Assembly (NCBI GenBank): GCA_025358925.1
Contig: JANYHT010000039.1
Span: 124,001 to 188,000 of the forward strand
DNA length: 64,000 bases
Reading direction: 5' to 3'
DNA from: Gemmatimonadaceae bacterium
GTDB lineage: Bacteria; Gemmatimonadota; Gemmatimonadetes; Gemmatimonadales; Gemmatimonadaceae
Below are positions 28,674-38,317 of this stretch, one piece after another. The translations under genes and the position numbers were made by a program. The notes beneath the pieces were generated by a model. That model searched no databases. It had not been told where the DNA came from and was given only the letters and a program-made list of their open reading frames with translations. Position 1 is the stretch's first letter. Each line of letters begins with the position of its first letter.

Positions 28674-29441
28674 TCAGGAGACCAGAGTTCCGATACGTTC
28701 GCCACGAACGGCGCTAATAATCGCGCCGGGGCGGTGGATATTGAGCACGATCAACGGCATTTGGTTCTCCTTGCAGAGTGTGATGGCGGTCTGATCCATC
28801 ACCCGAAGCTCTTCAAGCATCACGTCACGATAGCTGATCGACTCGTACATCCGCGCGGTTGCGTCCTTCTTGGGATCTGCAGAATACACACCGTCAACAC
28901 TTGTCGCTTTGATGATGACGTCAGCTTTCATCTGAATGGCCCGCAGCACGGCAGCGGTGTCCGTTGAAAAGTACGGGTTGCCCGTTCCTGCGGCAAAGAT
29001 CACCGTGCGACCTTTTTCAAAGTGTCGCAATGCACGACGACGAATATACGGTTCGGCCAGCTCTTCCATCCGAATCGCCGTCATCACGCGCGTATCCATC
29101 CCCTTCTTTTCTAACACATCCTGTAGCGCGAGCGCGTTGATCACCGTGCCTAGCATTCCCATGTAATCGGCACCCACGCGATCCATACCCATCTGGGATA
29201 GCTGTGTCCCACGCACGATGTTGCCACCGCCGATCACAAGGCCCAGTTGCACGCCAAGCGACGCAACTTCAACGATCTGGTCAGCGAAAAATCCGATGCG
29301 ATCAAAATCGAAACCAACGCCCTTGTCGCCGGCGAGCGCTTCTCCCGAAAGTTTGAGCAGCACGCGCGGATAACGCAGCGCGCCGATGGCCGAAGCCACC
29401 GACGCGCCTTGCACTGCATTGTCAGACGACTGGCAGCTCAT
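28674..29441 (-). CDS. pyrH: UMP kinase
   Basis: PyrH phosphorylates UMP to UDP. The amino-acid-kinase fold is evident from [62 protein letters not shown] and [11 protein letters not shown]. There is an N-terminal extension of about 22 residues compared with short family members. ATG 29441 lies 8 nt after the tsf stop. Confidence 0.97.
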   Translation of the reverse strand: MSCQSSDNAVQGASVASAIGALRYPRVLLKLSGEALAGDKGVGFDFDRIGFFADQIVEVASLGVQLGLVIGGGNIVRGTQLSQMGMDRVGADYMGMLGTVINALALQDVLEKKGMDTRVMTAIRMEELAEPYIRRRALRHFEKGRTVIFAAGTGNPYFSTDTAAVLRAIQMKADVIIKATSVDGVYSADPKKDATARMYESISYRDVMLEELRVMDQTAITLCKENQMPLIVLNIHRPGAIISAVRGERIGTLVS

Positions 29442-29449
29442 CGGGGCGC

Positions 29450-30337
29450 TCAGTCCACAGCTAGCTGCAGCCGGGCGAATCCATCAACAACGACTGTGCC
29501 GCCTGCTCGTTTCGCGTGCTCCGCGACCAACGCGGTAATCGTGATTTTTGGCTCGCGTACCCATGGCTGGGGCATCAACGTCACGTCCTTGAGAAACGCT
29601 TCAACTTTGCCGACTGCAATCTTCTCGATCATCTCGTCCGGCTTGCCCGCCTCGCGTGCCTGCTCTTCGGCAATACGACGCTCGCTCTCGATTTTCTCCG
29701 GTGAAACTCCAGAGCGATCAACGGCGAGTGGAGCGGTCGCGGCAATGTGCTCGGCGATGAACTTGACAAGTTCGCGCGTGGATTCATGCTTGGCCACGGC
29801 CGACGACGACGCGGTGATCTGCACGAGTGTAGCGAGCTTGCCGTTGTGATGCCGATACATGCCGACGAGACCGTTCGCGCCAGCGTTGAAGCGCGCGACA
29901 TGTTTTACGTTAACTGCTTCACCGGTCTTCGATGCCGTGAGCTTGACATACTCGTCGACCGTTTTGGCGGCGTCGGCGTGATAGCTCTCCGCCAGAAACG
30001 CACTGGTCGAGGAGGCGCTCGATTGCTTCATCTGCGCGACGAGCGTGCCGACGAATGTTATGAAGTCTTCGTTGCGAGCAACGAAATCCGTCTCGCACGC
30101 AACTTCGACCAGAATGCCCGATTCGCCATCGGCAAAAATTTCGCCACCAATGACACCTTCACTGGTCGACCGATCCGCGCGTTTTTCGGCTTTGGCAATG
30201 CCTTTTGCACGCAAGTACTCAATGGCGACGTCCATGTCTCCGCCATTCTCATCAAGCGCCTTTTTGCAGTCCATCATGCCTGCGCCAGTGCGCTGACGCA
30301 GCTCCTGGACGGCTTTCGCAGTAACCGGTGTAGTCAT
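29450..30337 (-). CDS. tsf: Translation elongation factor Ts
   Basis: EF-Ts catalyses GDP/GTP exchange on EF-Tu. The 295-residue protein begins with the UBA-like domain including [19 protein letters not shown], followed by [16 protein letters not shown] and the core dimerisation domain. The ATG at 30337 has AGGG about 9 nt upstream. It follows rpsB after a 166-nt spacer with a strong hairpin at 30420-30443. Confidence 0.97.
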   Translation of the reverse strand: MTTPVTAKAVQELRQRTGAGMMDCKKALDENGGDMDVAIEYLRAKGIAKAEKRADRSTSEGVIGGEIFADGESGILVEVACETDFVARNEDFITFVGTLVAQMKQSSASSTSAFLAESYHADAAKTVDEYVKLTASKTGEAVNVKHVARFNAGANGLVGMYRHHNGKLATLVQITASSSAVAKHESTRELVKFIAEHIAATAPLAVDRSGVSPEKIESERRIAEEQAREAGKPDEMIEKIAVGKVEAFLKDVTLMPQPWVREPKITITALVAEHAKRAGGTVVVDGFARLQLAVD

Positions 30338-30419
30338 CGACGTGCCCTGTATCTAAATGTCGGTCTGTATCGGTACGCCCGGGTTTCAGGCGAGGCCTTT
30401 ATCGGGTTCTGTGTGCGAA

Positions 30420-30443
30420 CGCCGCCGGTAGAAGCCGGCGGCG
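30420..30443 (-). terminator. Strong hairpin in the rpsB-tsf spacer (attenuator-like, no U tract)
   Basis: A perfect 9-bp GC stem, CGCCGCCGG with CCGGCGGCG, closes a 6-nt loop. It lies 61 nt after the rpsB stop and about 80 nt before the tsf ATG. No T run follows on the - strand, so it is unlikely to be a full intrinsic terminator. It could lower tsf expression or protect the rpsB 3' end. Confidence 0.5.
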
Positions 30444-30503
30444 CCCAATTGCTAAAGAGACGAAGACAATGTCTCGTTTGTTGAGACTGCAACGACTGCT
30501 GCC

Positions 30504-31496
30504 TTACTGTGCGTCCGCCGTATCGGAACCGCTATCCGCGCTCGCCGCTGCTGTGTCTGAGGCACCGCCTTCTGGTGCAGCGCCTTCGGCGCCCGTCTTG
30601 AGACGAGCGGCGATCGCTTCCGGTTTGGCACGACGACGACGCGGACGGCGACGCTTGGCCTCATCATCACGAGCAGCAGCACCGGCGCCGGCACCACCGG
30701 CGTTGGCACCACGATCACCGCGATCGCCTCGGTCTCCGCGACCAGCGGGTTCCGTACCACGATCCGTGCTATACACGTAGCTCTCTTGCTCGTCATCCGC
30801 TGCTCGCGCTGGCGCTTCGCGCCGAGTTTCCATGATCGTTTCGGAGATGACCTTCGCGATCAGTTCGACCGAGCGAATGGCGTCATCGTTTCCGGCAATC
30901 GGAACGGTGATGAGATCAGGATCTGCGTTGGTGTCAACGATAGCGACGATAGGCACGCCAAGCTTGTTCGCTTCGCTGACCGCAATGCGTTCTTTCTTGG
31001 AATCGATGATGAAAAGCAGCCCTGGCAGGCGCGTCATCGTCTTAATGCCCGACAAATATTTCGAGAGCTTCTCGCGCTGACGCGACATGAGGAGCTGCTC
31101 TTTTTTCGTGTAGTTCGTCAGCGTGCCATCTTCGGCGCCGGCTTCCAGATCTTTGAGCTTCCGTATCTGCTTCTTGGCGGTCTGGAAGTTGGTCAGCATG
31201 CCACCAAGCCAGCGCTCAGTCACGAACATCGCGCCGCACGATTCGGCTTCGGCCTGCACGATGGCCGCGAGTTGACGCTTAGTGCAAACGAACAATACCT
31301 GCTCACCGCGCAGGACGACCTCGCGAACAAGTTTCTGCGCCAAATCAATTTGGCGCAGCGTCTTCTGCAGATCGATGATATGAATGCCATTGCGTTCGGC
31401 GAAAATGAACCGGCGCATCTTGGGATTCCAACGGCGGGTTTGATGCCCGAAGTGGACACCCGCGGCGAGCAACTGCTCGAGGGACGGATTGGCCAT
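30504..31496 (-). CDS. rpsB: 30S ribosomal protein S2 with long low-complexity C-terminal tail
   Basis: Residues 1 to ~230 are canonical S2: LEQLLAAGVHFGHQTRRWNPKM, IIDLQKTLRQIDLA, VTERWLGGMLTNFQT and PIVAIVDTNADPD. A tail of about 95 residues follows. It contains repeated RGDRGDRGDRG, a Gly/Ala linker, the basic block KRRRPRRRRAKPEA and an acidic Ala/Ser/Asp end. Usual S2 proteins are 230-260 residues, so the tail is an addition to this lineage's protein. The ATG is at 31496; the spacer upstream holds a large hairpin. Confidence 0.97.
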   Translation of the reverse strand: MANPSLEQLLAAGVHFGHQTRRWNPKMRRFIFAERNGIHIIDLQKTLRQIDLAQKLVREVVLRGEQVLFVCTKRQLAAIVQAEAESCGAMFVTERWLGGMLTNFQTAKKQIRKLKDLEAGAEDGTLTNYTKKEQLLMSRQREKLSKYLSGIKTMTRLPGLLFIIDSKKERIAVSEANKLGVPIVAIVDTNADPDLITVPIAGNDDAIRSVELIAKVISETIMETRREAPARAADDEQESYVYSTDRGTEPAGRGDRGDRGDRGANAGGAGAGAAARDDEAKRRRPRRRRAKPEAIAARLKTGAEGAAPEGGASDTAAASADSGSDTADAQ

Positions 31497-31537
31497 GATA
31501 AATGAGTGGGGTTTTGAAATCGTCCGCTTCCGTCGCG

Positions 31538-31583
31538 ACCTGTGGCGACCGAATCCGTAAGGATCGCGGCACCCGCCACAGGT
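31538..31583 (-). promoter_or_regulatory. Putative rpsB mRNA leader hairpin
   Basis: A perfect 10-bp inverted repeat (ACCTGTGGCG at 31538-31547 and CGCCACAGGT at 31574-31583) encloses an inner stem, ATCC-GTAA-GGAT, with one bulge. It sits in the 134-nt rpsI-rpsB gap, about 42 nt before the rpsB ATG, with no T run after it. Ribosomal proteins often bind their own mRNA leaders; here that role is only inferred. Confidence 0.45.
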
Positions 31584-31630
31584 TCAGGAAGCGTGAAGGA
31601 TACGGTGAGGGACGGCCGAAGCCGCCGCGC

Positions 31631-32020
31631 TCAACGCTTGGAGAACTGGAAGCGCTTACGAGCGCCAGCACGACCTGGCTTCTTACGCTCGACTTCACGT
31701 GCGTCGCGTGTGAGCAAACCAAATTCGCGCAGCTTCTTGCGATTCGTTTCGTCGAGTTTGACGAGCGCACGCGCAATAGCCAGACGAACCGCACCTGCCT
31801 GACCAGCAACACCACCACCATCAAGCACGGCCTTCACATCAAATCGGCCGAGCGTATCGGTGAGCGTGAACGGTTGCTGTATCGCGGACACCAACGTGGG
31901 ACGCGGGAAGTAGTCACCGAGCGTCCGACCGTTGACGTCCCATTTGCCGGAGCCGGGCTTGAGATACAGACGGCACACGGCACGCTTGCGACGGCCAACG
32001 GACTGAATCTGGTCCGACAT
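31631..32020 (-). CDS. rpsI: 30S ribosomal protein S9
   Basis: S9 contacts P-site tRNA with its C-terminal tail. The 129-residue sequence has GRRKRAVCRLYLKPGSGKWDVNGR, GGGVAGQAGAVRLAIARAL, LLTRDAREVERKKPGRAGARKRFQFSKR; the ending SKR is the invariant tail. Its ATG shares a base with the rplM stop (TAATG). Confidence 0.98.
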   Translation of the reverse strand: MSDQIQSVGRRKRAVCRLYLKPGSGKWDVNGRTLGDYFPRPTLVSAIQQPFTLTDTLGRFDVKAVLDGGGVAGQAGAVRLAIARALVKLDETNRKKLREFGLLTRDAREVERKKPGRAGARKRFQFSKR

Positions 32021-32469
32021 TACTTGGCCTCAGCGTTGGGGAACAACAACTTCGACGGCGTCTGTGCCACATGCGGATGTTCGCCGCCCGGGTAGACGCG
32101 CAGCTTGCGACGGAGCACTTGGCGACCAAGCGCGGTTTTCGGCAGCATACCGTAAACGGCCTTCTCGATCACCCGTTCCGGGTGGCTGGCCAATACCGAT
32201 GCATAGGGCGTGTGCTTCTCATGACCCATATAACCGGTATGGCTAAAATAGGTTTTCTGCTCCGCCTTCCGACCGGTGACTTGCACCTTGGACGCGTTGA
32301 TCACGATGACGAAATCGCCCGTGTCCATATGCGGCGTGAACATGGGCTTGTGCTTGCCACGGATGATCTTCGCAACTTCCGAAGCGAGCCGGCCAAGAAC
32401 CATTCCTTCTGCATCGACGATGTACCACTGCCGGTCGATATCCTTCGGAGTCGCGCTGTAGGTCTTCAT
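32020..32469 (-). CDS. rplM: 50S ribosomal protein L13
   Basis: L13 is an early-assembly 50S protein. The 149-residue product begins [20 protein letters not shown] and contains [26 protein letters not shown]-type [26 protein letters not shown] and [21 protein letters not shown]. The frame extends upstream to 32586, but those residues are not L13-like, and ATG 32469 is the family start. It heads the rplM-rpsI-rpsB-tsf unit. Confidence 0.98.
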   Translation of the reverse strand: MKTYSATPKDIDRQWYIVDAEGMVLGRLASEVAKIIRGKHKPMFTPHMDTGDFVIVINASKVQVTGRKAEQKTYFSHTGYMGHEKHTPYASVLASHPERVIEKAVYGMLPKTALGRQVLRRKLRVYPGGEHPHVAQTPSKLLFPNAEAK

Positions 32470-32562
32470 GCGTGCGTCTTGGAGGGGCAGCCGGAGGCGC
32501 CCGGAACTGAGGTGTGCCCCGAGCGGGCGCAACCTGCTGAAGTCGTGCAACAACACAAGCGA

Positions 32563-32568
32563 GTTATA
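32563..32568 (-). promoter_or_regulatory. Possible -10 element for the rplM operon
   Basis: TATAAC on the - strand (5/6 to TATAAT) lies 94 nt before the rplM ATG. No good -35 is visible 16-18 nt upstream, so this is a weak call. The 224-nt gap between rplM and mscL must also contain the divergent mscL promoter. Confidence 0.25.
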
Positions 32569-32812
32569 ACTGCCGTCACAGTCCATCGAGCACGACAGAA
32601 ACGAAGACGCCCAAGCCAGTGGGCCGAGGCGTATTTAGAACAGACTCGTAGGATACTCAACGAGTTGGTCGCTGTCAATCTGATTGGGGTCACGCTTATC
32701 GTGGCGAGCTCTTGCTATCTGTCTTTGTGGAGCCCATGATCTGTCTCTGCGTACGAGGGACCGCACCGATCAGCCTCGCACCGTCTACCCTGCTGCCACC
32801 GGAGTTATTTCG

Positions 32813-33166
32813 ATGGGAATGATGTCGGAGTTCAAAGAGTTCGCGATGAAAGGCAGCGTGATGGATCTCGCGGTTGGCATCGTGATCGGCGGCGCGTTCG
32901 GCAAAATTGTTGAGAGTTTCGTTGCGGATATCATCATGCCACTGGTAGGCCTCGTCACCGGCGGCGTCGACTTTAAAAACAGATTTGTCGTGCTCGGGCA
33001 AGGCGCATTCACCACACTAGAGGACGCGAAAAAAGCGGGCGTCGCCACGCTGAACTACGGCCAGTTCGTCAATCAGATTCTCACCTTCCTCATCATCGCA
33101 TTTTCGATTTTCATGGTGATCAAAGCTGTGAACCGCACCCGTCGCACCGTCCCGCTGATCAAGTAG
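32813..33166 (+). CDS. mscL: Large-conductance mechanosensitive channel MscL
   Basis: MscL opens under membrane tension to release solutes during hypo-osmotic shock. The 117-residue protein has the amphipathic N-terminal FKEFAMKGSVMDLAVGIVIGGAFGKIV, TM1, a periplasmic loop and TM2 (ILTFLIIAFSIFMVIKAVN). It is slightly shorter than the usual 130-150 residues because the C-terminal cytoplasmic helix is cut to about ten residues. Start ATG 32813 has GGAG 8 nt before it. It is a lone + strand gene between two - strand operons, and its 3' end comes within 8 nt of the convergent biotin-carrier gene. Confidence 0.95.
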   Translation: MGMMSEFKEFAMKGSVMDLAVGIVIGGAFGKIVESFVADIIMPLVGLVTGGVDFKNRFVVLGQGAFTTLEDAKKAGVATLNYGQFVNQILTFLIIAFSIFMVIKAVNRTRRTVPLIK

Positions 33167-33173
33167 TCCAGCA

Positions 33174-33692
33174 TTACACCGAATCGGGCAGCGGTCCAAG
33201 CTCCACGAGGATCGCACCCTTCTCGACGGCGGTGCCAGGCACCGCACGCACCGAAATCACCACCCCCGCCACAGTGGCGCGGAGTTCGTTTTCCATTTTC
33301 ATCGCCTCGATGACCACGAGGCCCTGCCCCGCCGAAACAACCTCACCGGCTACGGCATGCACCCGCACAATCAAGCCGGGCATTGGTGCGATCAGCGGCG
33401 CTGGACCCGTTGCACCGCGGGACGCCACGCTCAGATCGCGTAACGCCCGCGTCCGCTCGTCAAGCGCGTCGGCCTGCATCCGCTCACCGTCAACGTCAAG
33501 AACCCAACTCCCGCGCGCTCCATCGCGCTGTGCGAGGACGCGGTGCACCTGCTCATTGACGCGCACAAGTCGCACCGGCGTGCCGACAATCGGCGTGAGC
33601 GCCACATCAAATTGAACGCCGTCAACGGTCGCGTGCACGCCATCGAGATCGACCGTGATGCGCTCGCCGTTTACATCCACGATGTATTTCAC
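33174..33692 (-). CDS. Biotin carboxyl carrier protein/domain of an acyl-CoA carboxylase
   Basis: The 172-residue protein ends in a biotinyl domain whose acceptor lysine is in VIEAMKMENELRA. It is preceded by the conserved APMPGLIVRVHAVAGEVV. The N-terminal ~90 residues form a beta-rich domain (YIVDVNGERITVDLDG) as in propionyl-CoA-type carriers. GTG 33692 overlaps the methyltransferase stop as GTGA. It works with the biotin carboxylase and carboxyltransferase upstream in the same operon, probably on propionyl- or another acyl-CoA, because a separate AccD occurs elsewhere in the window. Confidence 0.9.
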   Translation of the reverse strand: MKYIVDVNGERITVDLDGVHATVDGVQFDVALTPIVGTPVRLVRVNEQVHRVLAQRDGARGSWVLDVDGERMQADALDERTRALRDLSVASRGATGPAPLIAPMPGLIVRVHAVAGEVVSAGQGLVVIEAMKMENELRATVAGVVISVRAVPGTAVEKGAILVELGPLPDSV

Positions 33693-35122
33693 GCCGTCTC
33701 CGGAACAAGCACGCACACCGTCTCCACGTGTGCCGTTTGCGGGAACATGTCGAAACACTGGAGCGATGCGATGCGCCACGCAGGCAATCGCGACAAATCG
33801 CGCGCCAATGTTGCCGGATCACAACTGACGTAAATAATTGCGCGCAGTCCCCGCGCCGTCGCCGTGCTCAACAATGCGGGGATGCGAATATCCAATCCTC
33901 GCCGTGGTGGATTGAGCACGAGTGCATCGGCCGGCAGTGCGCTGGCAAGCGACGACTCGACGGTGTCGGTCACCACGCGCAGGTTGGGCAGATCACCGAG
34001 CCGTTCGACCGCGTGAGCCGTTGCCGTTGCATCAGCCTCAATAGCGGTGACGCGCACGCCGTCGCGTGCGAGCATTTCACTCAACGCGCCCGATCCAGCA
34101 TACGCGTCAATGACATGCGCCGGACGCAGCGCGCGTAATTGCTCGGCGACATACGTACGCATCACCTGCGCGACTTCGCCATTCACTTGCGCGAACGCCA
34201 ACGCCTCGTCCATCGACGGCGCGAGGTCATCGATCCCGCCGGCCTGTTGCGCATCACGCGAGGCAGATACGTCGTCCATCGTCAGTGACGCGTCGGTGTG
34301 TGTCTCCGCGTGAGCATCGTCCGTTGCCGCGAGCGACACGCGCGTGCCATCGGCACGTTGCCACCATATCGCTACGATACTGCTGTCACTGCGCGCCAGT
34401 GCACTAGCCCAAGCACGCGCCTCCGGCCATTCGCTACCACCGACAATCACAATCGCGATGTGAGAGGCATCGCCGTTTACTGCGCGAAGGGCAACGCGCA
34501 ACTCCGCAGCCTTAGGCAATCCGCGCGCGCGAGCGCGCACCGCATGCCACGCTTGCACCAATGATGGTTTCGCAATTGGACATGTCTCTAACGCAAAGAC
34601 GCGTGACGCATCGTCCAACGGATGCAACCCACCAATCCACGCGGCACCACGCGCCTTCAACGTGAGCGTGAGACGACCGCGATAGGCCCACGGGGAACCA
34701 GAGACGAGGCCGGGCCGCGCCACGTCACGCTTGCCAATCCGCTGCAACGCGTCCTGCACAATGCTCGTCCGCACGTCAGCCTGCGTCTCAGCATTGAGAT
34801 GTTGCAACTGGCAACCACCGCACCGATCCGCCACATAGTGCTGACACGCGGCGTCAACACGAGTTGACGATGCGTCGACGAGTTGCAACACGCGCCCTCG
34901 CGCATGGCGCGCAAAAGTCACGTACGCGATCTGCACCACATCGCCCGGCGCTGTCCGTGGAACGAAGCACGCAAGTCCATGTACGCGACCAACGCCATCA
35001 CCACCGGCCGCAATACGCTCAATCGTGATCGTCGCTACCGACTCGGCGCTGGCTTTCGCTCGCGCTACCTTCTCCGTAGCGGCGCGCGCTCCGCGAGCGG
35101 GACGGCCCGCACGCTTTACCAT
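33689..35122 (-). CDS. 23S rRNA (uracil-5-)-methyltransferase, RlmD/RumA/TrmA family
   Basis: This 477-residue SAM-dependent m5U methyltransferase has an N-terminal TRAM domain (TITIERIAAGGDGVGRVHGL). Iron-sulfur-type cysteines occur in ACQHYVADRCGGCQLQ plus a later Cys in LETCPIAK. FAQVN, the SAM site DAYAGSGALSEML, LNPPRRGLD and the catalytic cysteine loop YVSCDPATLARDL follow. Bases 34190-34330 encode a poorly conserved acidic insert. The start ATG 35122 gives a basic N terminus (MVKRAGRPARGAR) but has no clear Shine-Dalgarno. It is odd as the third gene of an acyl-CoA carboxylase operon. Confidence 0.9.
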   Translation of the reverse strand: MVKRAGRPARGARAATEKVARAKASAESVATITIERIAAGGDGVGRVHGLACFVPRTAPGDVVQIAYVTFARHARGRVLQLVDASSTRVDAACQHYVADRCGGCQLQHLNAETQADVRTSIVQDALQRIGKRDVARPGLVSGSPWAYRGRLTLTLKARGAAWIGGLHPLDDASRVFALETCPIAKPSLVQAWHAVRARARGLPKAAELRVALRAVNGDASHIAIVIVGGSEWPEARAWASALARSDSSIVAIWWQRADGTRVSLAATDDAHAETHTDASLTMDDVSASRDAQQAGGIDDLAPSMDEALAFAQVNGEVAQVMRTYVAEQLRALRPAHVIDAYAGSGALSEMLARDGVRVTAIEADATATAHAVERLGDLPNLRVVTDTVESSLASALPADALVLNPPRRGLDIRIPALLSTATARGLRAIIYVSCDPATLARDLSRLPAWRIASLQCFDMFPQTAHVETVCVLVPETA

Positions 35123-35162
35123 GCGTGCACACGGACGCACGATTGACGGTTGACGATAGCGT

Positions 35163-36710
35163 TCATGAGGAGCGGAGTCCTTCGCGTCGGGCAAGTGTCG
35201 CCCACGCATGCACGGGAAGAAGCGGAGCGTTGGACGACGCGCCGGGTGGCGACGCCGCCGCGAGCGGTCGGGACGCAAGGCGTTCCTCGTGTGTGAGGAG
35301 CGCGGCAGCGATTGCGGTGAGCCGGATAGTCTCGCGATTTGCTGTCACGGACGTCAACTCCGGAAGCGTCTGCTCCAACCACTGAATCGAAATGTCGCCG
35401 CTCTGAAATGCGGGATGATCCATCACGCGCAGATGAAACCCGCGTGAGGTTTCAATACCATCGATCGTAAGCTCCAACAGCGCGCGACGCATGCGTGCTA
35501 TTGCCAACGCCCGAGTAGGTGCGTGCACAATCAGCTTCGCCAACATCGGATCGTAGTACAATCCGATTTCACTGCCAGCTTCGACACCACTATCCCAGCG
35601 GACACCGGGGCCGCTTGGCACATGCAGATACTCAATACGTCCGGTCGATGGCAAAAATCCGTTGGTCGAATCTTCACTGGTGATGCGACATTCAATCGCC
35701 CAGCCGCGCGGTGTGAACTCCTTCTGCGCAAAGGGCAATGCTTCACCGGCCGCGATGCGAATTTGCCACTGCACGAGATCGAGGCCGGTCACCAACTCTG
35801 TGACCGGATGTTCGACTTGAATCCGCGTATTCATCTCGAGGAAGTAGTACGCGCCACTTTTATCCAGTAAGAACTCGCACGTGCCCGCGTTGACATAACC
35901 GGCGGCGCGCGCGGCGGCGACGGCTGTGGCACCCATCCGCGCACGTAACTCCGAGCTCACGGCGACACTCGGCGCTTCTTCAATCATCTTTTGGTGACGG
36001 CGCTGCACGGAGCACTCCCGTTCGCCTAAATGGATCACGTGTCCGTATGCGTCAGCGAGTACTTGGATCTCTACGTGCCGCGGTCCTTCAATGTATTTCT
36101 CGATGTACACCGCATCATCACCAAAGGCATTCTGTGCTTCACGTTTCGCCGACGCGAGCGCGTCGGCAAACTCAGCGGCGGCGCGCACAATACGCATGCC
36201 CTTTCCGCCGCCGCCCGCCGCCGCTTTGAGCAGCACGGGAAATCCGAACGACTCGGCGACCATGATGGCAGCATCGACATCCGTAATAGCTTCTGTCGTT
36301 CCCGGAACAACGGGAACCCCCGCAGCAATCGCGAGCTGCCGCGCAGCGGTCTTGGACCCCATCGCTTCAATTGCTTCGGCGGGCGGTCCAATCCACGCAA
36401 GTCCAGCCTCACGCACCGCGCGCGCAAACCATGCGCGTTCGGATAGAAAGCCGTACCCCGGATGAATGGCCTCGGCACCAACACGTAGTGCGACCTCGAT
36501 AAGGCGCTCGCCGACGAGATAGCTTTGGCTCGATGGCGGTGGTCCAATCAACACGGCTTCATCAGCCTCACGCACGTGCGGTGCACGCGCATCCGCCTCG
36601 GAGTACACGGCCACAGTGGTGACGCCGAGTTCTTGGCACGCTCGAATGATGCGCAGGGCAATTTCACCGCGATTTGCGATGAGCAGCTTCGTGAACATGC
36701 GCGTACTCAC
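35163..36710 (-). CDS. accC: Biotin carboxylase subunit of acyl-CoA carboxylase
   Basis: The 515-residue ATP-grasp enzyme carboxylates biotin. It has [27 protein letters not shown], the ATP glycine loop [31 protein letters not shown], and the catalytic [15 protein letters not shown] tail of about 60 residues beyond the usual carboxylase core is poorly conserved. GTG 36710 overlaps the carboxyltransferase stop as GTGA; an in-frame ATG is at 36698. It serves the neighbouring PccB-type carboxyltransferase, and may also be the only AccC for AccD. Confidence 0.93.
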   Translation of the reverse strand: MSTRMFTKLLIANRGEIALRIIRACQELGVTTVAVYSEADARAPHVREADEAVLIGPPPSSQSYLVGERLIEVALRVGAEAIHPGYGFLSERAWFARAVREAGLAWIGPPAEAIEAMGSKTAARQLAIAAGVPVVPGTTEAITDVDAAIMVAESFGFPVLLKAAAGGGGKGMRIVRAAAEFADALASAKREAQNAFGDDAVYIEKYIEGPRHVEIQVLADAYGHVIHLGERECSVQRRHQKMIEEAPSVAVSSELRARMGATAVAAARAAGYVNAGTCEFLLDKSGAYYFLEMNTRIQVEHPVTELVTGLDLVQWQIRIAAGEALPFAQKEFTPRGWAIECRITSEDSTNGFLPSTGRIEYLHVPSGPGVRWDSGVEAGSEIGLYYDPMLAKLIVHAPTRALAIARMRRALLELTIDGIETSRGFHLRVMDHPAFQSGDISIQWLEQTLPELTSVTANRETIRLTAIAAALLTHEERLASRPLAAASPPGASSNAPLLPVHAWATLARREGLRSS

Positions 36711-38251
36711 AGCGGAAGATTGCCGTGCTTCTTTGGCGGATTGCGATCGCGCTTACCCTGCAGTGTTTCAAGCGCGGCAATCAATCGCGGTCTCGTGTCG
36801 CGCGGGTCAATCACGTCATCGACGTATCCATACGCGGCGGCGATGTACGGATTTGCAAATTTTTCCGTGTATTCGCTCACACGCTGTTCGGCGGCGGTGG
36901 TTGGATTATCGCTTTCCGCGATTTCTTTCCTGTACAGAATTTCCACCGCGCCCTTCGGGCCCATCACCGCAATTTCAGCAGTCGGCCACGCCACGTTGAA
37001 GTCGCCGCGAATATGCTTCGAGCTCATCACATCGTACGCGCCGCCGTACGCCTTACGTGTAATGACCGTCAGCTTCGGTACGGTTGCCTCACAATACGCG
37101 TAGAGTAGCTTCGCCCCGTGCTTGATAATCCCACCGTGTTCTTGCGCCAGTCCGGGCAGAAAACCAGGAACATCTTCGAACGTAAGCAGCGGAATGTTGA
37201 AGCAATCGCAGAAGCGGACAAAGCGCGCCGCCTTCATCGACGAGTTGATATCAAGCACGCCTGCCATCACCGCTGGTTGATTCGCGACAATGCCTACGCT
37301 GTACCCCCCCAAGTGTGCAAAGCCGACCAGAATGTTGCCCGCATAGTCCGGCTGCACTTCGTAAAACTCCGCATCATCAACAACATGCTTGATCACCTCG
37401 TGCATATCGTATGGCTTATTCGGATTGTCCGGAACAATGTCCAGAAGCGCCTCATTGCGACGATCGGCAGGATCACGCCCAGCGCCTCGCGGCGGCGCGT
37501 CAACATTGTTGGAGGGAACGAAGCGAAACAGGTCGCGAATCTGCTGCAAGCATGCAAGCTCTGAGTCGCAAGCGAAATGCGCCACACCGCTGGTTCCTGC
37601 GTGTGTGTCCGCGCCTCCCAACTGTTCCATCGTAACGTCTTCGTGCGTGACCGTCTTCACCACATTCGGGCCAGTCACGAACATGTAGCTCGTGCCGCGC
37701 ACCATGTAAATGAAATCGGTAATCGCAGGTGAGTATACCGCGCCGCCAGCACACGGTCCGAGGATCGCGGAGATTTGCGGGATGACGCCCGATGCCATGG
37801 TGTTGCGCAGGAAGATGTCCGCATACCCGCCGAGCGAAACAACTCCTTCTTGAATACGTGCGCCACCGGAGTCGTTCAGTCCAATGATCGGCATGCCGTT
37901 GCGCACAGCGAGATCCATCACCTTACAAATCTTGGCGGCGTGTGCTTCGGACAACGATCCACCAAACACCGTAAAGTCTTGCGAGAAAACGTAGACCGTA
38001 CGTCCCTCAATGCGACCGTGTCCGGTGACCACGCCATCACCGTAGATGGGCGTTTCACCATCCGCTGTTGATCGCGACGTAACGAAGCGATCAAGTTCGG
38101 CGAACGACCCCTCGTCGAGGAGTACATCGAGGCGCTCGCGCGCGGAGAGTTTGCCTTTGGCGTGCTGTGCGGCGAGGCGTGTGGCGCCACCGCCTTGCTC
38201 GGCTGCGTCACGCGCAACGGCGAGCCGATCGAGTTTTTCTCGCATGGACAT
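36707..38251 (-). CDS. pccB: Acyl-CoA (propionyl-CoA-type) carboxylase carboxyltransferase subunit
   Basis: The 514-residue protein is a single-chain carboxyltransferase with both crotonase-like halves. Signatures include [97 protein letters not shown], and [17 protein letters not shown]. This is the PccB/AccB-type architecture and not AccD/AccA. Its likely product is methylmalonyl-CoA, although acyl chain choice cannot be read from sequence by eye. It is the first gene of the operon. Confidence 0.92.
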   Translation of the reverse strand: MSMREKLDRLAVARDAAEQGGGATRLAAQHAKGKLSARERLDVLLDEGSFAELDRFVTSRSTADGETPIYGDGVVTGHGRIEGRTVYVFSQDFTVFGGSLSEAHAAKICKVMDLAVRNGMPIIGLNDSGGARIQEGVVSLGGYADIFLRNTMASGVIPQISAILGPCAGGAVYSPAITDFIYMVRGTSYMFVTGPNVVKTVTHEDVTMEQLGGADTHAGTSGVAHFACDSELACLQQIRDLFRFVPSNNVDAPPRGAGRDPADRRNEALLDIVPDNPNKPYDMHEVIKHVVDDAEFYEVQPDYAGNILVGFAHLGGYSVGIVANQPAVMAGVLDINSSMKAARFVRFCDCFNIPLLTFEDVPGFLPGLAQEHGGIIKHGAKLLYAYCEATVPKLTVITRKAYGGAYDVMSSKHIRGDFNVAWPTAEIAVMGPKGAVEILYRKEIAESDNPTTAAEQRVSEYTEKFANPYIAAAYGYVDDVIDPRDTRPRLIAALETLQGKRDRNPPKKHGNLPL

Positions 38252-38317
38252 GTGGCGAGAAGCTAGCGATGGGTCGAACGAGCGACCAGCCGAAGGGGCG
38301 GCCTATTGTCCCTGTGC

